Source: Lichenicola sp050954785 (GTDB taxonomy: Bacteria > Pseudomonadota > Alphaproteobacteria > Acetobacterales > Acetobacteraceae). From it: 55,789 bases of DNA. Positions 24,272 to 32,848 of the stretch are shown here, piece by piece. The position numbers were made by a program, and so were the translations under genes. The notes beneath the pieces were generated by a model that did no database searches, was not told the origin of the DNA, and saw only the letters and a program-made list of their open reading frames with translations. Positions within the stretch are counted from its first letter, which is position 1; each line of letters begins with the position of its first letter. Location of the stretch: the NCBI GenBank assembly GCA_050954785.1, contig JBPBQO010000130.1, forward strand, positions 1 through 55,789, written 5' to 3'.

Positions 24272-25104
24272 TCGAGCCCGATATCCAGCACCGACACCGA
24301 ATGGGTCAGCCAGCCGATCGAGATCATGTCGACACCGGTCGCGGCGATGCCGGGCGCGGTGTCCGGCGTCACCCGGCCGGACGCCTCGGTGATGGCGCGG
24401 CCGCCGACCATGCGGACGGCGTCCCGCAGCATGTCCAGCGACATGTTGTCGAGCAGCACCGCATCCATGCCGACCGACAGCGCCTCTTCGAGCTGCGCCA
24501 GCGTATCGACTTCGACCTCGATCTTGACCAGGTGCCCGATCGATGCCCGCGCCCGCTCGATCGCGACCCGCACGCCGCCGGCGATGGCGATGTGGTTGTC
24601 CTTGATCAGCACGGCATCGTCGAGGCCGAACCGGTGGTTCATTCCGCCGCCGACGCGCACCGCATATTTCTGCAGCGCACGCAGGCCGGGGATGGTCTTG
24701 CGCGTGCAGCAGATGCGCGCCCTGGTGCCTTCGACGGCGCGCACGATCCGGTTTGTGGCCGACGCGATGCCGCTCAAGTGCGACAGGTAGTTCAACCCGA
24801 CCCGCTCACCGATCAGCACGCCGCGCGCCGGCCCCTCGACGGTAGCGATGCGGTCGCCGGGCACGATCGCGGTGCCATCCGCACGGTGGATGGTAAACAC
24901 CAGTCGCGGATCGACCAGGGCGAACGAGATCCGCGCGAGGTCGAGCCCGGCAACAACGCCCGGCTCGCGCGCCTGCAGGACACAGCGGGTGCGCAGGCTG
25001 TCGGGGACGATCGCGTCGGTGGTGATGTCGCCGGCGCGGCCGAGATCCTCGATCAGCGCTGCACGCACCAGCGGCTCCAGCATCACATCGGGAAGCGGGT
25101 TCAC
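24259..25104 (-). CDS. nadC: Nicotinate-nucleotide diphosphorylase (carboxylating)
   Basis: A 281-residue quinolinate phosphoribosyltransferase: quinolinate plus PRPP gives nicotinate mononucleotide, CO2 and PPi, the last step of the de novo route made by nadABC. Signature blocks are CCTRKTIPGLRALQKYAVRVGGG with substrate-binding Arg and Lys, HRFGLDDAVLIKDNH, the KIEVEVDTLAQ strand, VLLDNM and the ASGRVTPDT phosphate loop. Length is standard. Its start overlaps the nadB stop by four bases (ATGA), the third cistron of a fully overlapped operon. Confidence 0.97.
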   Translation of the reverse strand: MNPLPDVMLEPLVRAALIEDLGRAGDITTDAIVPDSLRTRCVLQAREPGVVAGLDLARISFALVDPRLVFTIHRADGTAIVPGDRIATVEGPARGVLIGERVGLNYLSHLSGIASATNRIVRAVEGTRARICCTRKTIPGLRALQKYAVRVGGGMNHRFGLDDAVLIKDNHIAIAGGVRVAIERARASIGHLVKIEVEVDTLAQLEEALSVGMDAVLLDNMSLDMLRDAVRMVGGRAITEASGRVTPDTAPGIAATGVDMISIGWLTHSVSVLDIGLDYEA

Positions 25105-26621
25105 GAGGCGCGCCTCTGCTGGCCGGCGAACCGGTCCGCGAATGCGATCGCGTCGGACATGGTCATGCCGGTCCGCACGCCGAGCGCGTCCCTGGCCGGG
25201 AAATCGGTGCGAAAATGCCCGCCCCGGCTTTCGCGCCGCTCCAGCGCGGAGACACAGATCATCAGTCCGACCAGGGCGGCGTCATCGTCGTCGGCCATCG
25301 GCGCGAGCTGGATGATCGCATGCTCGAGGTCGGCCGCAACGCGCAGCACGCCGGCGGCACGGGTCATGATCTCGCGGACCAGCGGCAATGATGCCCGGCG
25401 GTCGGTGGCAGAAGAGGCCACCGGAACCATCGTCACCGGCGCATCCGGACCGGCATCGGTGATCTCGGCGGAAAGGGCGGCGGCAATCCGGATGGCGCAG
25501 GCAGCCGCTTCCAGCAGCGAGTTGCTGGCAAGCCGGTTGGCGCCATGCAGGCCGGTGCAGGCAACCTCGCCGCATGCATACAGGCCGGGAACCGAGCTGC
25601 GGCCGGACGCATCCACCAGGATGCCGCCCATGTGGTAGTGCGCCGCCGGCCTGACGGGGATCGGCGCACTGACCGGGTCGATGCCGCGTGCGCGACAGAC
25701 GGCGGTGATGCCGGGAAAGCGTGTCGCGAACCGCTCGCCCATGGTCGGCCGTGCGTCCAGGAACACCTGATGCCCGTCGGAAAGATGCTTCCACACGGCC
25801 CGCGACACCACGTCGCGCGGTGCCAGTTCGTTCGCCATGAAGCGTTCGCCGGTCTCGTCGATCAGGGTAGCGCCCTCACCGCGCACGGCCTCGCTGACCA
25901 GCGGCATCGGCGTGTCGCCGACCAGGGCACCCGAAGACAGCGCTGTCGGATGGAACTGAATGAATTCGAGGTCGCCCAGCCTGGCTCCCGCACGGGCGGC
26001 GGCTGCCAGACCGGTGCCGGTGGCGCCGAGCGGATTGGTGGTGTCGCGAAACAGGCCGCCTGCCCCGCCGGTCGCCAGTACGACCCGAGTCGCCGACAGC
26101 GCGATCTCCTCGCCGTTGCGCTCGATCACCACGCCGCTCACCCGGCCGTTCTCGAGCTGGAGCCGACGAAGCACAGCGTTGGGAAATACCGCGATGGACG
26201 GTGTCGCACGCACCGCCTCGACCAGTGCCCGGACGATTTCGGCCCCGGTGGCGTCGCCCTGCGCATGGACGATGCGACGTCGCGAATGGGCCGCTTCGAG
26301 CCCGAGCGCCAATGAGCCATCCGGTGCGCGGTCGAAGCGCACGCCCAGGCGGGCCAGCGTATCGATGACAAGCGGCCCGGCGGCGGTGATCGCCTCGGCG
26401 ACCGCGGCGTCGCACAGGCCATCCCCGGCCGCGAGCGTATCGGCCAGTTGCAGGGCCGGGTTGTCATCATCGCCGATTGCGGCGGCAATGCCCCCTTGAG
26501 CCCAGCCACTGGCCGCCTCGGCGCCCAGCGGCGCGCGGGTAACCAGCACGCAGGGGAGCGGTGCCATTTCCAACGCCGTCAGCAGTCCGGCCAGACCGGA
26601 CCCGACGATGATCGTGCTCAC
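25101..26621 (-). CDS. nadB: L-aspartate oxidase
   Basis: A 506-residue FAD enzyme that oxidises L-aspartate to iminoaspartate for quinolinate synthase. It opens with the FAD-binding TIIVGSGLAGLLTAL. It then shows SGWAQGGIAAAIGDDDNPALQ, the succinate dehydrogenase/fumarate reductase-type HMGGI around residue 325, and the GEVACTGLHGANRLASNSLLEA block. The start is GTG at 26621, giving the dinucleotide-binding strand right at the N-terminus and a four-base GTGA overlap with nadA. The longer in-frame extension lies inside nadA and is not credible. It may transfer its unstable product directly to NadA. Confidence 0.96.
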   Translation of the reverse strand: MSTIIVGSGLAGLLTALEMAPLPCVLVTRAPLGAEAASGWAQGGIAAAIGDDDNPALQLADTLAAGDGLCDAAVAEAITAAGPLVIDTLARLGVRFDRAPDGSLALGLEAAHSRRRIVHAQGDATGAEIVRALVEAVRATPSIAVFPNAVLRRLQLENGRVSGVVIERNGEEIALSATRVVLATGGAGGLFRDTTNPLGATGTGLAAAARAGARLGDLEFIQFHPTALSSGALVGDTPMPLVSEAVRGEGATLIDETGERFMANELAPRDVVSRAVWKHLSDGHQVFLDARPTMGERFATRFPGITAVCRARGIDPVSAPIPVRPAAHYHMGGILVDASGRSSVPGLYACGEVACTGLHGANRLASNSLLEAAACAIRIAAALSAEITDAGPDAPVTMVPVASSATDRRASLPLVREIMTRAAGVLRVAADLEHAIIQLAPMADDDDAALVGLMICVSALERRESRGGHFRTDFPARDALGVRTGMTMSDAIAFADRFAGQQRRAS

Positions 26622-27592
26622 AGCGCCAGCATCCTCTCGACCGCCTGACGGGCCCGAACCGCCAGGTGTTCCTCGATCATGACCTCGGTGCTCATCGTCT
26701 CCAGGCTGTGACGCAGAGCCGGCAGGGTGATCCGCTTCATGTGCGGGCACAGGTTGCACGGCCGGATGAACTCCACCTCGGGATGCAGCACGGCCAGGTT
26801 ATCGCTCATCGAGCACTCGGTGATCAGCACCACGCGGGACGCCTTCCCCGAGGCCACGAACTCCTGCATGCCGGCGGTCGAGCCGGCGAAATCGGCCTCC
26901 GCCACGACATCGGGCGGGCACTCCGGATGTGCCAGCACGACGATGCCGGGATGCTCGATGCGCAGCCGGCGGATTTCCTCGGGGGTGAAGCGCTCGTGCA
27001 CCTCGCAATGCCCGGCCCAGGTGATCATGCGGATGCCGGTCTCGTTGGCGATGTTCTGCGCCAGGTATTCGTCCGGGATCATGATCACGGTGTCGCTGCA
27101 GAGGCTCTCGACGATGCGCTTGGCATTGCCGGAGGTGCAGCAGACGTCGCTCTCCGCCTTCACCGCAGCCGAGGTGTTGACGTAGGTCACCACCGGCACG
27201 CCGGGATAGCGCTGGCGCAGCAGCCTGACGTCGGCGGCGGTGATGGAGTCCGCCAGCGAGCAGCCGGCCCGCATGTCCGGCATCAGCACACGCTTGGTCG
27301 GGTTCAGCAGCTTCGCGGTCTCGGCCATGAAGTGCACGCCGGCCATGACGATGACGTCGGCTTCCACGGTCTGCGCCTCCCGGGCAAGCAGCAGGCTGTC
27401 GCCGACAATATCGGCGACGCAGTGGAAGATTTCCGGCGTCTGGTAGTTGTGCGCGAGAATGACCGCGTTGCGGGTACGCTTCAGTTCGAGGATCGCGTCG
27501 ATGTCGTCGGCAAATAGCGCCCACTCCGCGGGTGGGATTACACGCCGGACGCGATCGTAGAGCGGCGCCGTGCGAGTGAGAACATCCTGCAT
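26618..27592 (-). CDS. nadA: Quinolinate synthase
   Basis: A 324-residue [4Fe-4S] quinolinate synthase that condenses iminoaspartate with dihydroxyacetone phosphate. The three cluster cysteines appear in DMRAGCSLAD, HPECPPDV and RPCNLCPHM. Other conserved parts are ILAHNYQTPEI, VVTYVNTSAAVKAESDVCCTSGNA and TWAGHCEVHE. The ATG at 27592 has an AAGGAT ten bases upstream. A GTG eight codons earlier is possible but would put the start inside a palindromic sequence. It heads the nadABC operon and diverges from a PaoA-like gene. Two palindromes next to the start suggest repression when NAD or its derivatives are abundant. Confidence 0.96.
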   Translation of the reverse strand: MQDVLTRTAPLYDRVRRVIPPAEWALFADDIDAILELKRTRNAVILAHNYQTPEIFHCVADIVGDSLLLAREAQTVEADVIVMAGVHFMAETAKLLNPTKRVLMPDMRAGCSLADSITAADVRLLRQRYPGVPVVTYVNTSAAVKAESDVCCTSGNAKRIVESLCSDTVIMIPDEYLAQNIANETGIRMITWAGHCEVHERFTPEEIRRLRIEHPGIVVLAHPECPPDVVAEADFAGSTAGMQEFVASGKASRVVLITECSMSDNLAVLHPEVEFIRPCNLCPHMKRITLPALRHSLETMSTEVMIEEHLAVRARQAVERMLAL

Positions 27593-27607
27593 CGGGACGA
27601 TATCCTT

Positions 27608-27626
27608 AATGCTCACTTAGAGCATA
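27608..27626. promoter_or_regulatory. Palindrome 1 at the nadA start, candidate NAD-regulator operator
   Basis: AATGCTC-ACTTA-GAGCATA: seven-base arms matching at six positions around a five-base spacer, 16 bases upstream of the nadA ATG and overlapping the alternative GTG. Same arm sequence and spacing as the second palindrome at 27667-27685. Confidence 0.65.
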
Positions 27627-27666
27627 ACCAGGGCCGAAGAAGAGACGCCAACTGGCGCCTGTCTTA

Positions 27667-27685
27667 TATGCTTGGGTTGAGCATA
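27667..27685. promoter_or_regulatory. Palindrome 2 upstream of nadA, candidate NAD-regulator operator
   Basis: TATGCTT-GGGTT-GAGCATA: six of seven arm positions match around a five-base spacer, its centre 59 bases from that of palindrome 1. The half-site GAGCATA is identical in both. The pair fits two operators for a dimeric repressor such as NadQ/NrtR, but the cognate protein is inferred. Confidence 0.65.
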
Positions 27686-27885
27686 AGAACGTCAAGATGC
27701 GTCTGGCGCAACCCTGGTAAGCAGCGGACCATGTCCACTTGAGATCGTGCTCCTGATCCCTGTCGAGACGGTGTGATTCGCATAGCCGGAAACCGGCAAG
27801 CGCGCGCAACGTCATCGTCGCATACCGTTGCTCCTGGGCGACCGACTTATGCATGGGCCGAGGCTCAAGCTGGAGAGACTTCAGA

Positions 27886-28404
27886 ATGAATGATACGGGC
27901 CCCGCCGACGCACGGACGGTCACGCTGATGGTCAACGATGTCAAGCGCAGCATCGACATCGCACCCTGGGTTACCCTGCTGGATGCGCTGCGTGACAGGG
28001 TTGGATTGACCGGCACGAAGAAGGGCTGCGACCACGGCCAGTGCGGTGCGTGCACGGTGCTGATCGATGGGGTGCGGATAAATAGCTGCCTGACGCTCGC
28101 CGTGATGCAGGATGGCCGCTCGATCACCACGATCGAAGGTCTGTCCGATGATAACGGCGTGCTGCATCCGGTGCAGGACGCCTTCATCGAGCATGACGCG
28201 TTCCAGTGCGGCTACTGCACGCCCGGGCAGATCTGCTCGGCAGTCGGGCTGATCAATGAGGGCCACGCACGGAGCCGCGAAGAGATTCGCGAAATGATGA
28301 GCGGCAATCTCTGCCGTTGCGGCGCCTACACCAATATCGTCGACGCGATCGAGCAGGCGCTTTCGGTTACGGCCGGTATTCGCGAGACGGAGCACGCGGC
28401 ATGA
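27886..28404 (+). CDS. PaoA-like (2Fe-2S) subunit of molybdenum aldehyde oxidoreductase
   Basis: A 172-residue iron-sulfur subunit of a xanthine-oxidase-family enzyme. The plant-type cluster site is KGCDHGQCGACTVLIDG plus a later SC; the alpha-helical cluster domain has FQCGYCTPGQICS and GNLCRCGAY. It passes electrons from the molybdenum centre to FAD. E. coli PaoA carries a twin-arginine leader, but this protein starts MNDTGPADARTV with no leader, so the complex is probably cytosolic. GGAGAG lies nine bases before the ATG at 27886. Its stop overlaps the next start (ATGA). Confidence 0.93.
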   Translation: MNDTGPADARTVTLMVNDVKRSIDIAPWVTLLDALRDRVGLTGTKKGCDHGQCGACTVLIDGVRINSCLTLAVMQDGRSITTIEGLSDDNGVLHPVQDAFIEHDAFQCGYCTPGQICSAVGLINEGHARSREEIREMMSGNLCRCGAYTNIVDAIEQALSVTAGIRETEHAA

Positions 28405-29411
28405 ACCGTTTCGGCTACGACCGCGCGACCGATGTTGCCTCCGCCATCGCCGCACGCGGAATGGATGGTGCGTTCATCGCGGGCGGCACCAACCTGATCG
28501 ACCTGATGAAGGAGGATGTCACGCGCCCGAGCCGGCTCGTGGACATCAACCATCTGGGCTTGCGCGAGATCACCGCGACGGACGCGGGCGGCCTTTCGAT
28601 CGGAGCGCTGGTAAGCAACACCAACCTTGCCTATGACGAGACCGTGCAGCGCGACTATCCACTGCTCTCGAGCGCAATCCTTGCCGGCGCATCGCCGCAG
28701 CTTCGCAACATGGCAAGCACCGGCGGCAATCTTCTGCAGCGTACTCGATGCTATTATTTCTATGACACCGCCACTGCCTGCAATAAGCGCAAGCCCGGAA
28801 CCGGCTGCTCGGCGATCGCCGGCGTCAACCGCATTCACGCGATCCTTGGCACCAGCGACCAATGCATTGCGACGCATCCGTCCGATATGTGCGTCGCCCT
28901 GGCAGCGCTGGACGCGACCGTTCATGTCGAAGGGACCGATGGCACGCGCGACATCGCGTTCGGCGATTTTCATCGCCTGCCCGGCGACACGCCACAGATC
29001 GATACCAACCTGAAACCGGGTGAACTGATCACCGCGATCGTGCTACCGCCCGAGCATTTCGCCAGCAACTACACCTACCTCAAGCTGCGCGACCGCGCGT
29101 CATATGCCTTCGCGCTGGTTTCGGTAGCGGTGGCCATGCGACTGGATGGCGACAGCATCGGCCATGTCGCGCTGGCGCTCGGTGGGGTCGCCCACAAGCC
29201 GTGGCGCGATCCGGAGGTCGAGGCGTTCCTGAAAGGAAAGCCGGCGACCCGCGAGACGTTCGCAAGTGCCGCCGATCTTTTATTGCGCGACGCACACGGA
29301 TTCGGCGCAAACGATTTCAAGATCGAGCTTGCACGCCGTGCGATCGTGCGCGCCCTCACCCAGGCGCACGCCGGCACGCCGCAATCCCAGACAGACAAGC
29401 GAGTGGCCTGA
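28401..29411 (+). CDS. PaoB-like FAD-binding subunit of aldehyde oxidoreductase
   Basis: A 336-residue FAD subunit of the molybdenum hydroxylase (CoxM/PaoB type). FAD-binding signatures are FIAGGTNLIDLMK and GASPQLRNMASTGGNLLQRTRC. As in E. coli PaoB, an insert holds four cysteines (TRCYYFYD, ACNKRKPGTGC, DQCIATHPSDM) that ligate an extra [4Fe-4S] cluster there. This sets it apart from ordinary xanthine dehydrogenase FAD subunits and supports a PaoABC-like periplasmic-family enzyme. ATG at 28401 overlaps the upstream stop and the next gene begins one base after its own stop. Confidence 0.93.
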   Translation: MNRFGYDRATDVASAIAARGMDGAFIAGGTNLIDLMKEDVTRPSRLVDINHLGLREITATDAGGLSIGALVSNTNLAYDETVQRDYPLLSSAILAGASPQLRNMASTGGNLLQRTRCYYFYDTATACNKRKPGTGCSAIAGVNRIHAILGTSDQCIATHPSDMCVALAALDATVHVEGTDGTRDIAFGDFHRLPGDTPQIDTNLKPGELITAIVLPPEHFASNYTYLKLRDRASYAFALVSVAVAMRLDGDSIGHVALALGGVAHKPWRDPEVEAFLKGKPATRETFASAADLLLRDAHGFGANDFKIELARRAIVRALTQAHAGTPQSQTDKRVA

Positions 29412-29412
29412 C

Positions 29413-31638
29413 ATGACGTATATCGGTAAGCCGATCCGCCGCTACGACGGCCCGACCAAGGTAACCGGCGGCGCGAAATATGCGGCGGATTACGACGTTC
29501 CCGGACTTTTATATGGGGTAATTGTGTCGTCGGCGATTGCCAAGGGGCGCATCATGCGGCTGGAGCTGGATACGGCCCACGCAGTGGATGGCGTGGTCGA
29601 TATATTCAGCCACGAAAAGCGTCCGGACCTGGCTTCGGCGGATCGCAAGTGGCAGGACGAGGTCGCACCGCCCGGATCACCGTTCCGCCCGTTCAAGGAT
29701 GCGCAGATCCATTATAGCGGCCAGCCGATCGCGCTGGTCGTGGCATCGAGCTTCGAGGCGGCGCGGCATGCGGCGACGCTCGTGGTGGCGCATTACCAGC
29801 AGGACGCCGACATCGTCACCAACCTGGCAACCAGCCGGGACAAGGCGCATCCGCCAAGGGGCAAGCGCGGTGGCTACAATCCGCCAGCCAAGCCGCGCGG
29901 TGATATCGAGCGGGGATTTGCCCAGGCGCAGACCGTTATCGAAAACGAGTATGTCGTGCCGTTCGAGCACCATAACCCGATGGAGCCGTTCGCCTCGACG
30001 GTCATCCCCGAGGCCGACGGGTCGCTGACGATCTACGACAAGACCCAGGGTTCGATCAACGCACAGACCTGGATCTCGAATATCTTCGGGCTGAAGGCCG
30101 GCCAGGTTCATGTCATGAACCAGTTCGTCGGCGGCGCCTTCGGTTCCGGCCTGCGACCGCAGCATCAGTTGTTCATGGCGGTGCTGGCGGCACTGGAACT
30201 GAAGCGTCCGGTCCGCGTCGTGCTGACCCGCCAGCAGATGTTTACCCTGAGCTACCGCCCGAACTGCATCCAGACGATCGGCCTCGGCGCCGACAGCGAC
30301 GGCAAGCTGATGGCGATGACGCACGATGCGATCGCCAACACGTCGCAGTTCGAGGAATACATGGAGACCACCGTGAACTGGGAAGGTCTGCTGTATACAT
30401 GTCCCAACACGAAGTTCAGCTATGAGGTGGCGGAACTCGATCTCTATACGCCGTCCGACATGCGCGCGCCCGGCGCCACGACCGGCGTGTATGCGATCGA
30501 GGCCGCGATGGACGAGTTGGCCTATGCCACCGGCGTCGATCCGCTCGAACTGCGCCTGCGCAACTACTCCGAGATCGACCAGAACGAGAACAAGAATTAC
30601 ACCAGCAAGGCGTTGCGCGGAGCCTACATGCGCGGTGCGGAACGATTCGGCTGGTCCGGACGCAGCATGGCGCCGCGCTCGATGCGCGAGGGCCATGAGC
30701 TGATCGGCTGGGGCATGGCGACCGGCGTATGGGAAGCACAGCAGAACAAATGCAGCGCCCGCATCACCGTGCTGCCGACCGGCCATGTCATCGTCAGTTC
30801 GGCCGCCACCGATATCGGCACCGGCACCTACACGATCATGGCGCAGATGGCGGCCGAAGGCGTCGGCGTGCCGATCGAGATGGTGACGGTCAAGCTGGGA
30901 GACTCGTCGCTTCCCTATGCGCCGATCGAAGGTGGGTCCTGGATGGCGGCCTCGATCGGCTGCGCGATCCAGGCTGCTAGCCTGAGCATGCGCAAAACCC
31001 TGCTGAAGCAGGCACGCGGCATCACGGACTCACCACTTGCGAATGCATCGATCGAGCAGGTGGTGTTTGCCGACGGGCTGATACGGAGCACGACCGACGA
31101 CAGCCGTAGCATCAGCGTCGCGGACGCCGTGCGCGCATCGGGCAAGGAGTTCCTGGCCGAGGAGGAAACCACCAAGCCGCACTCGATCAGCTCGCTCCGC
31201 TACTCGCGTTATACGCACTCGGCGATATTCGTCGAAGTCAGGGTCGACGAGGAACTCGGCGTCGTACGGGTGACGCGCGTCGTCGATGCGGTAGCGGCCG
31301 GAAGGATTTTGAACACCAAAACCGCGCGCAGCCAGATCCTGGGTGGCGTGGTCATGGGGATCAGCATGGCGCTGCACGAGGAAACATTCGCGGACCATAA
31401 TCTCGGCCGCTTCATGAACCATACCCTTGCCGAATATCACATCCCGGTAAACGCCGACATCCATGACATAGACGTCATTTTCGTCGACGAGCCCGACGAG
31501 GAGATCAACGATATCGGTGTGAAGGGACTTGGCGAGATCGGAATTGTCGGCACCGCTGCCGCTGTTGCCAATGCCATCTTCCATGCAACCGGCAAAAGGG
31601 TTCGCGATCTTCCGATCACGCCGGACAAGCTGCTCTAA
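29413..31638 (+). CDS. PaoC-like molybdenum cofactor-binding subunit of aldehyde oxidoreductase
   Basis: A 741-residue catalytic subunit that holds the molybdopterin cofactor. It opens IGKPIRRYDGPTKVTGGAKYAADY, and shows FVGGAFGSGLRPQ, DMRAPGATTGVYAIEAAMDELA and GGSWMAASIGCAIQAA. The probable catalytic Glu is in VKGLGEIGIVGTAAAVANA, as in PaoC. The family oxidises aldehydes, often aromatic, to carboxylic acids with water as oxygen source. Substrate identity needs a test. No XdhC/PaoD-type cofactor insertion chaperone lies in the window, so one must be elsewhere. A 13-bp hairpin follows the gene. Confidence 0.95.
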   Translation: MTYIGKPIRRYDGPTKVTGGAKYAADYDVPGLLYGVIVSSAIAKGRIMRLELDTAHAVDGVVDIFSHEKRPDLASADRKWQDEVAPPGSPFRPFKDAQIHYSGQPIALVVASSFEAARHAATLVVAHYQQDADIVTNLATSRDKAHPPRGKRGGYNPPAKPRGDIERGFAQAQTVIENEYVVPFEHHNPMEPFASTVIPEADGSLTIYDKTQGSINAQTWISNIFGLKAGQVHVMNQFVGGAFGSGLRPQHQLFMAVLAALELKRPVRVVLTRQQMFTLSYRPNCIQTIGLGADSDGKLMAMTHDAIANTSQFEEYMETTVNWEGLLYTCPNTKFSYEVAELDLYTPSDMRAPGATTGVYAIEAAMDELAYATGVDPLELRLRNYSEIDQNENKNYTSKALRGAYMRGAERFGWSGRSMAPRSMREGHELIGWGMATGVWEAQQNKCSARITVLPTGHVIVSSAATDIGTGTYTIMAQMAAEGVGVPIEMVTVKLGDSSLPYAPIEGGSWMAASIGCAIQAASLSMRKTLLKQARGITDSPLANASIEQVVFADGLIRSTTDDSRSISVADAVRASGKEFLAEEETTKPHSISSLRYSRYTHSAIFVEVRVDEELGVVRVTRVVDAVAAGRILNTKTARSQILGGVVMGISMALHEETFADHNLGRFMNHTLAEYHIPVNADIHDIDVIFVDEPDEEINDIGVKGLGEIGIVGTAAAVANAIFHATGKRVRDLPITPDKLL

Positions 31639-31654
31639 CCGGAATTGTCATGCC

Positions 31655-31685
31655 TTGCCCCGGATGATGCAGTCATCCGGGGCAA
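31655..31685. terminator. Bidirectional hairpin between convergent genes
   Basis: TTGCCCCGGATGA at 31655-31667 pairs perfectly with 31673-31685 over 13 bp around a five-base loop, 17 bases after the paoC-like stop and 36 bases from the convergent kinase gene stop. Only A and T pairs at the stem base and no long U tract, so it may be a Rho-helped or weak intrinsic terminator serving both strands. Confidence 0.75.
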
Positions 31686-31721
31686 TGTATCGAACAAACC
31701 AGGTTGCCGTAGGAGTGTCGT

Positions 31722-32729
31722 TTATCTTCCCAGCCTGGCCTTGTTCATCCGCAGAGTCACGACCGCACCGTCGGCGGGCCAGTCGAAAACGATCGAACCG
31801 CCGAGTTGCCCGGAGACGCTGCGGGTTATCAGTTTGGACCCGAAACCCATCGGGCCCTTCGGAGCGCTGACGACCGGACCACCTCGTTCCGTCCAGAGCA
31901 TCGACACATCGTCGCCATCCACGTTGCAGGACACGTCCAGCATGCCGCTTACATCGGAAAGCGCACCATACTTGGCGGAATTGGTCGCCAGTTCGTGCAC
32001 AACCAGGGCCAACGTCGTGGCTGACGTATCACCGACGCGAATCCCGGGCACGGAGATGGTGATTCGGTCGCCGGCCGTGCCGTCACCAGCATAGGGTGCC
32101 AGCAGGACATCGAGCAGATCGCCCAGAAGCGCCTTGCCCTCCTCGCCCGGGACCGGCCTTACGAGACTGTGAGCACGTCCGAGTGCGGTCAGCCGGAGCG
32201 TCAGGTCGTTGGCCATTTCCGTTGTCGTCACCGCCGACCGCGCGGCGATCCCGGTAAGAGCCGACGCCAGTGCGAACAGGTTTTTGACGCGATGGCTCAT
32301 CTCACCCGCCAGCAGGTCTCGGCTTTCCTCCACCTGCTTACGGTCGGTCACATCCATGAACACGCCGAACATGATGCGATCGACAATACCGATATCGCCG
32401 CCCTCACCGCGCGCCGAGATCCACCGCACTACATCGTCGCCATCCATGACGCGGAAATCGATCTCGTAAAGGCCCGGCGAGGTCCGCGTGTTCGTGAATG
32501 TCGTTCGCACCCGATCGAGATCGTGCGGGTGGATTCTTGCGGACAGAGCTTCGAACGTCACCGGCGTCTTGCCCGCCGGCACGGCCCACAAATCATGTGC
32601 GCGCCTGTCCAGCGCGATCTCATCGGTATCGACGTTCCAGGACCAGAGTGCGATTCCGGCTGCGTCGCTCGCGATACGCAGACGTTCGGCATCCCAGACC
32701 AGAGCGCTCGATCTATTTGGTGATGCCAT
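31722..32729 (-). CDS. PAS-domain HWE-type sensor histidine kinase
   Basis: A 335-residue soluble kinase with a PAS domain (residues ~10-140, ALWSWNVDTDEIALDRRAHDL) and an HWE catalytic core. The HWE marks are EMSHRVKNLFALASAL with the phospho-acceptor His near residue 150, the N-box VVHELATNSAKYGALS, WTERGGP supplying the Trp-x-Glu pair, and GFGSKLITRSV. Many HWE kinases serve light, stress or general-stress (PhyR/EcfG) signalling in alphaproteobacteria; the PAS ligand here is unknown. The ATG at 32729 has AGAGGA eight bases upstream; longer versions are not supported. No partner regulator is adjacent. Confidence 0.92.
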   Translation of the reverse strand: MASPNRSSALVWDAERLRIASDAAGIALWSWNVDTDEIALDRRAHDLWAVPAGKTPVTFEALSARIHPHDLDRVRTTFTNTRTSPGLYEIDFRVMDGDDVVRWISARGEGGDIGIVDRIMFGVFMDVTDRKQVEESRDLLAGEMSHRVKNLFALASALTGIAARSAVTTTEMANDLTLRLTALGRAHSLVRPVPGEEGKALLGDLLDVLLAPYAGDGTAGDRITISVPGIRVGDTSATTLALVVHELATNSAKYGALSDVSGMLDVSCNVDGDDVSMLWTERGGPVVSAPKGPMGFGSKLITRSVSGQLGGSIVFDWPADGAVVTLRMNKARLGR

Positions 32730-32848
32730 GGTCGGGGTCCTCTGACTCGCTCGACAAACCACCAACATGGCTGTCGCTTTTCTCCGGACAGCCGATTTTA
32801 TCGTCGTCCGACAGGAACGGGACACTGCATCCCCGGTCCGGTCCGGCC

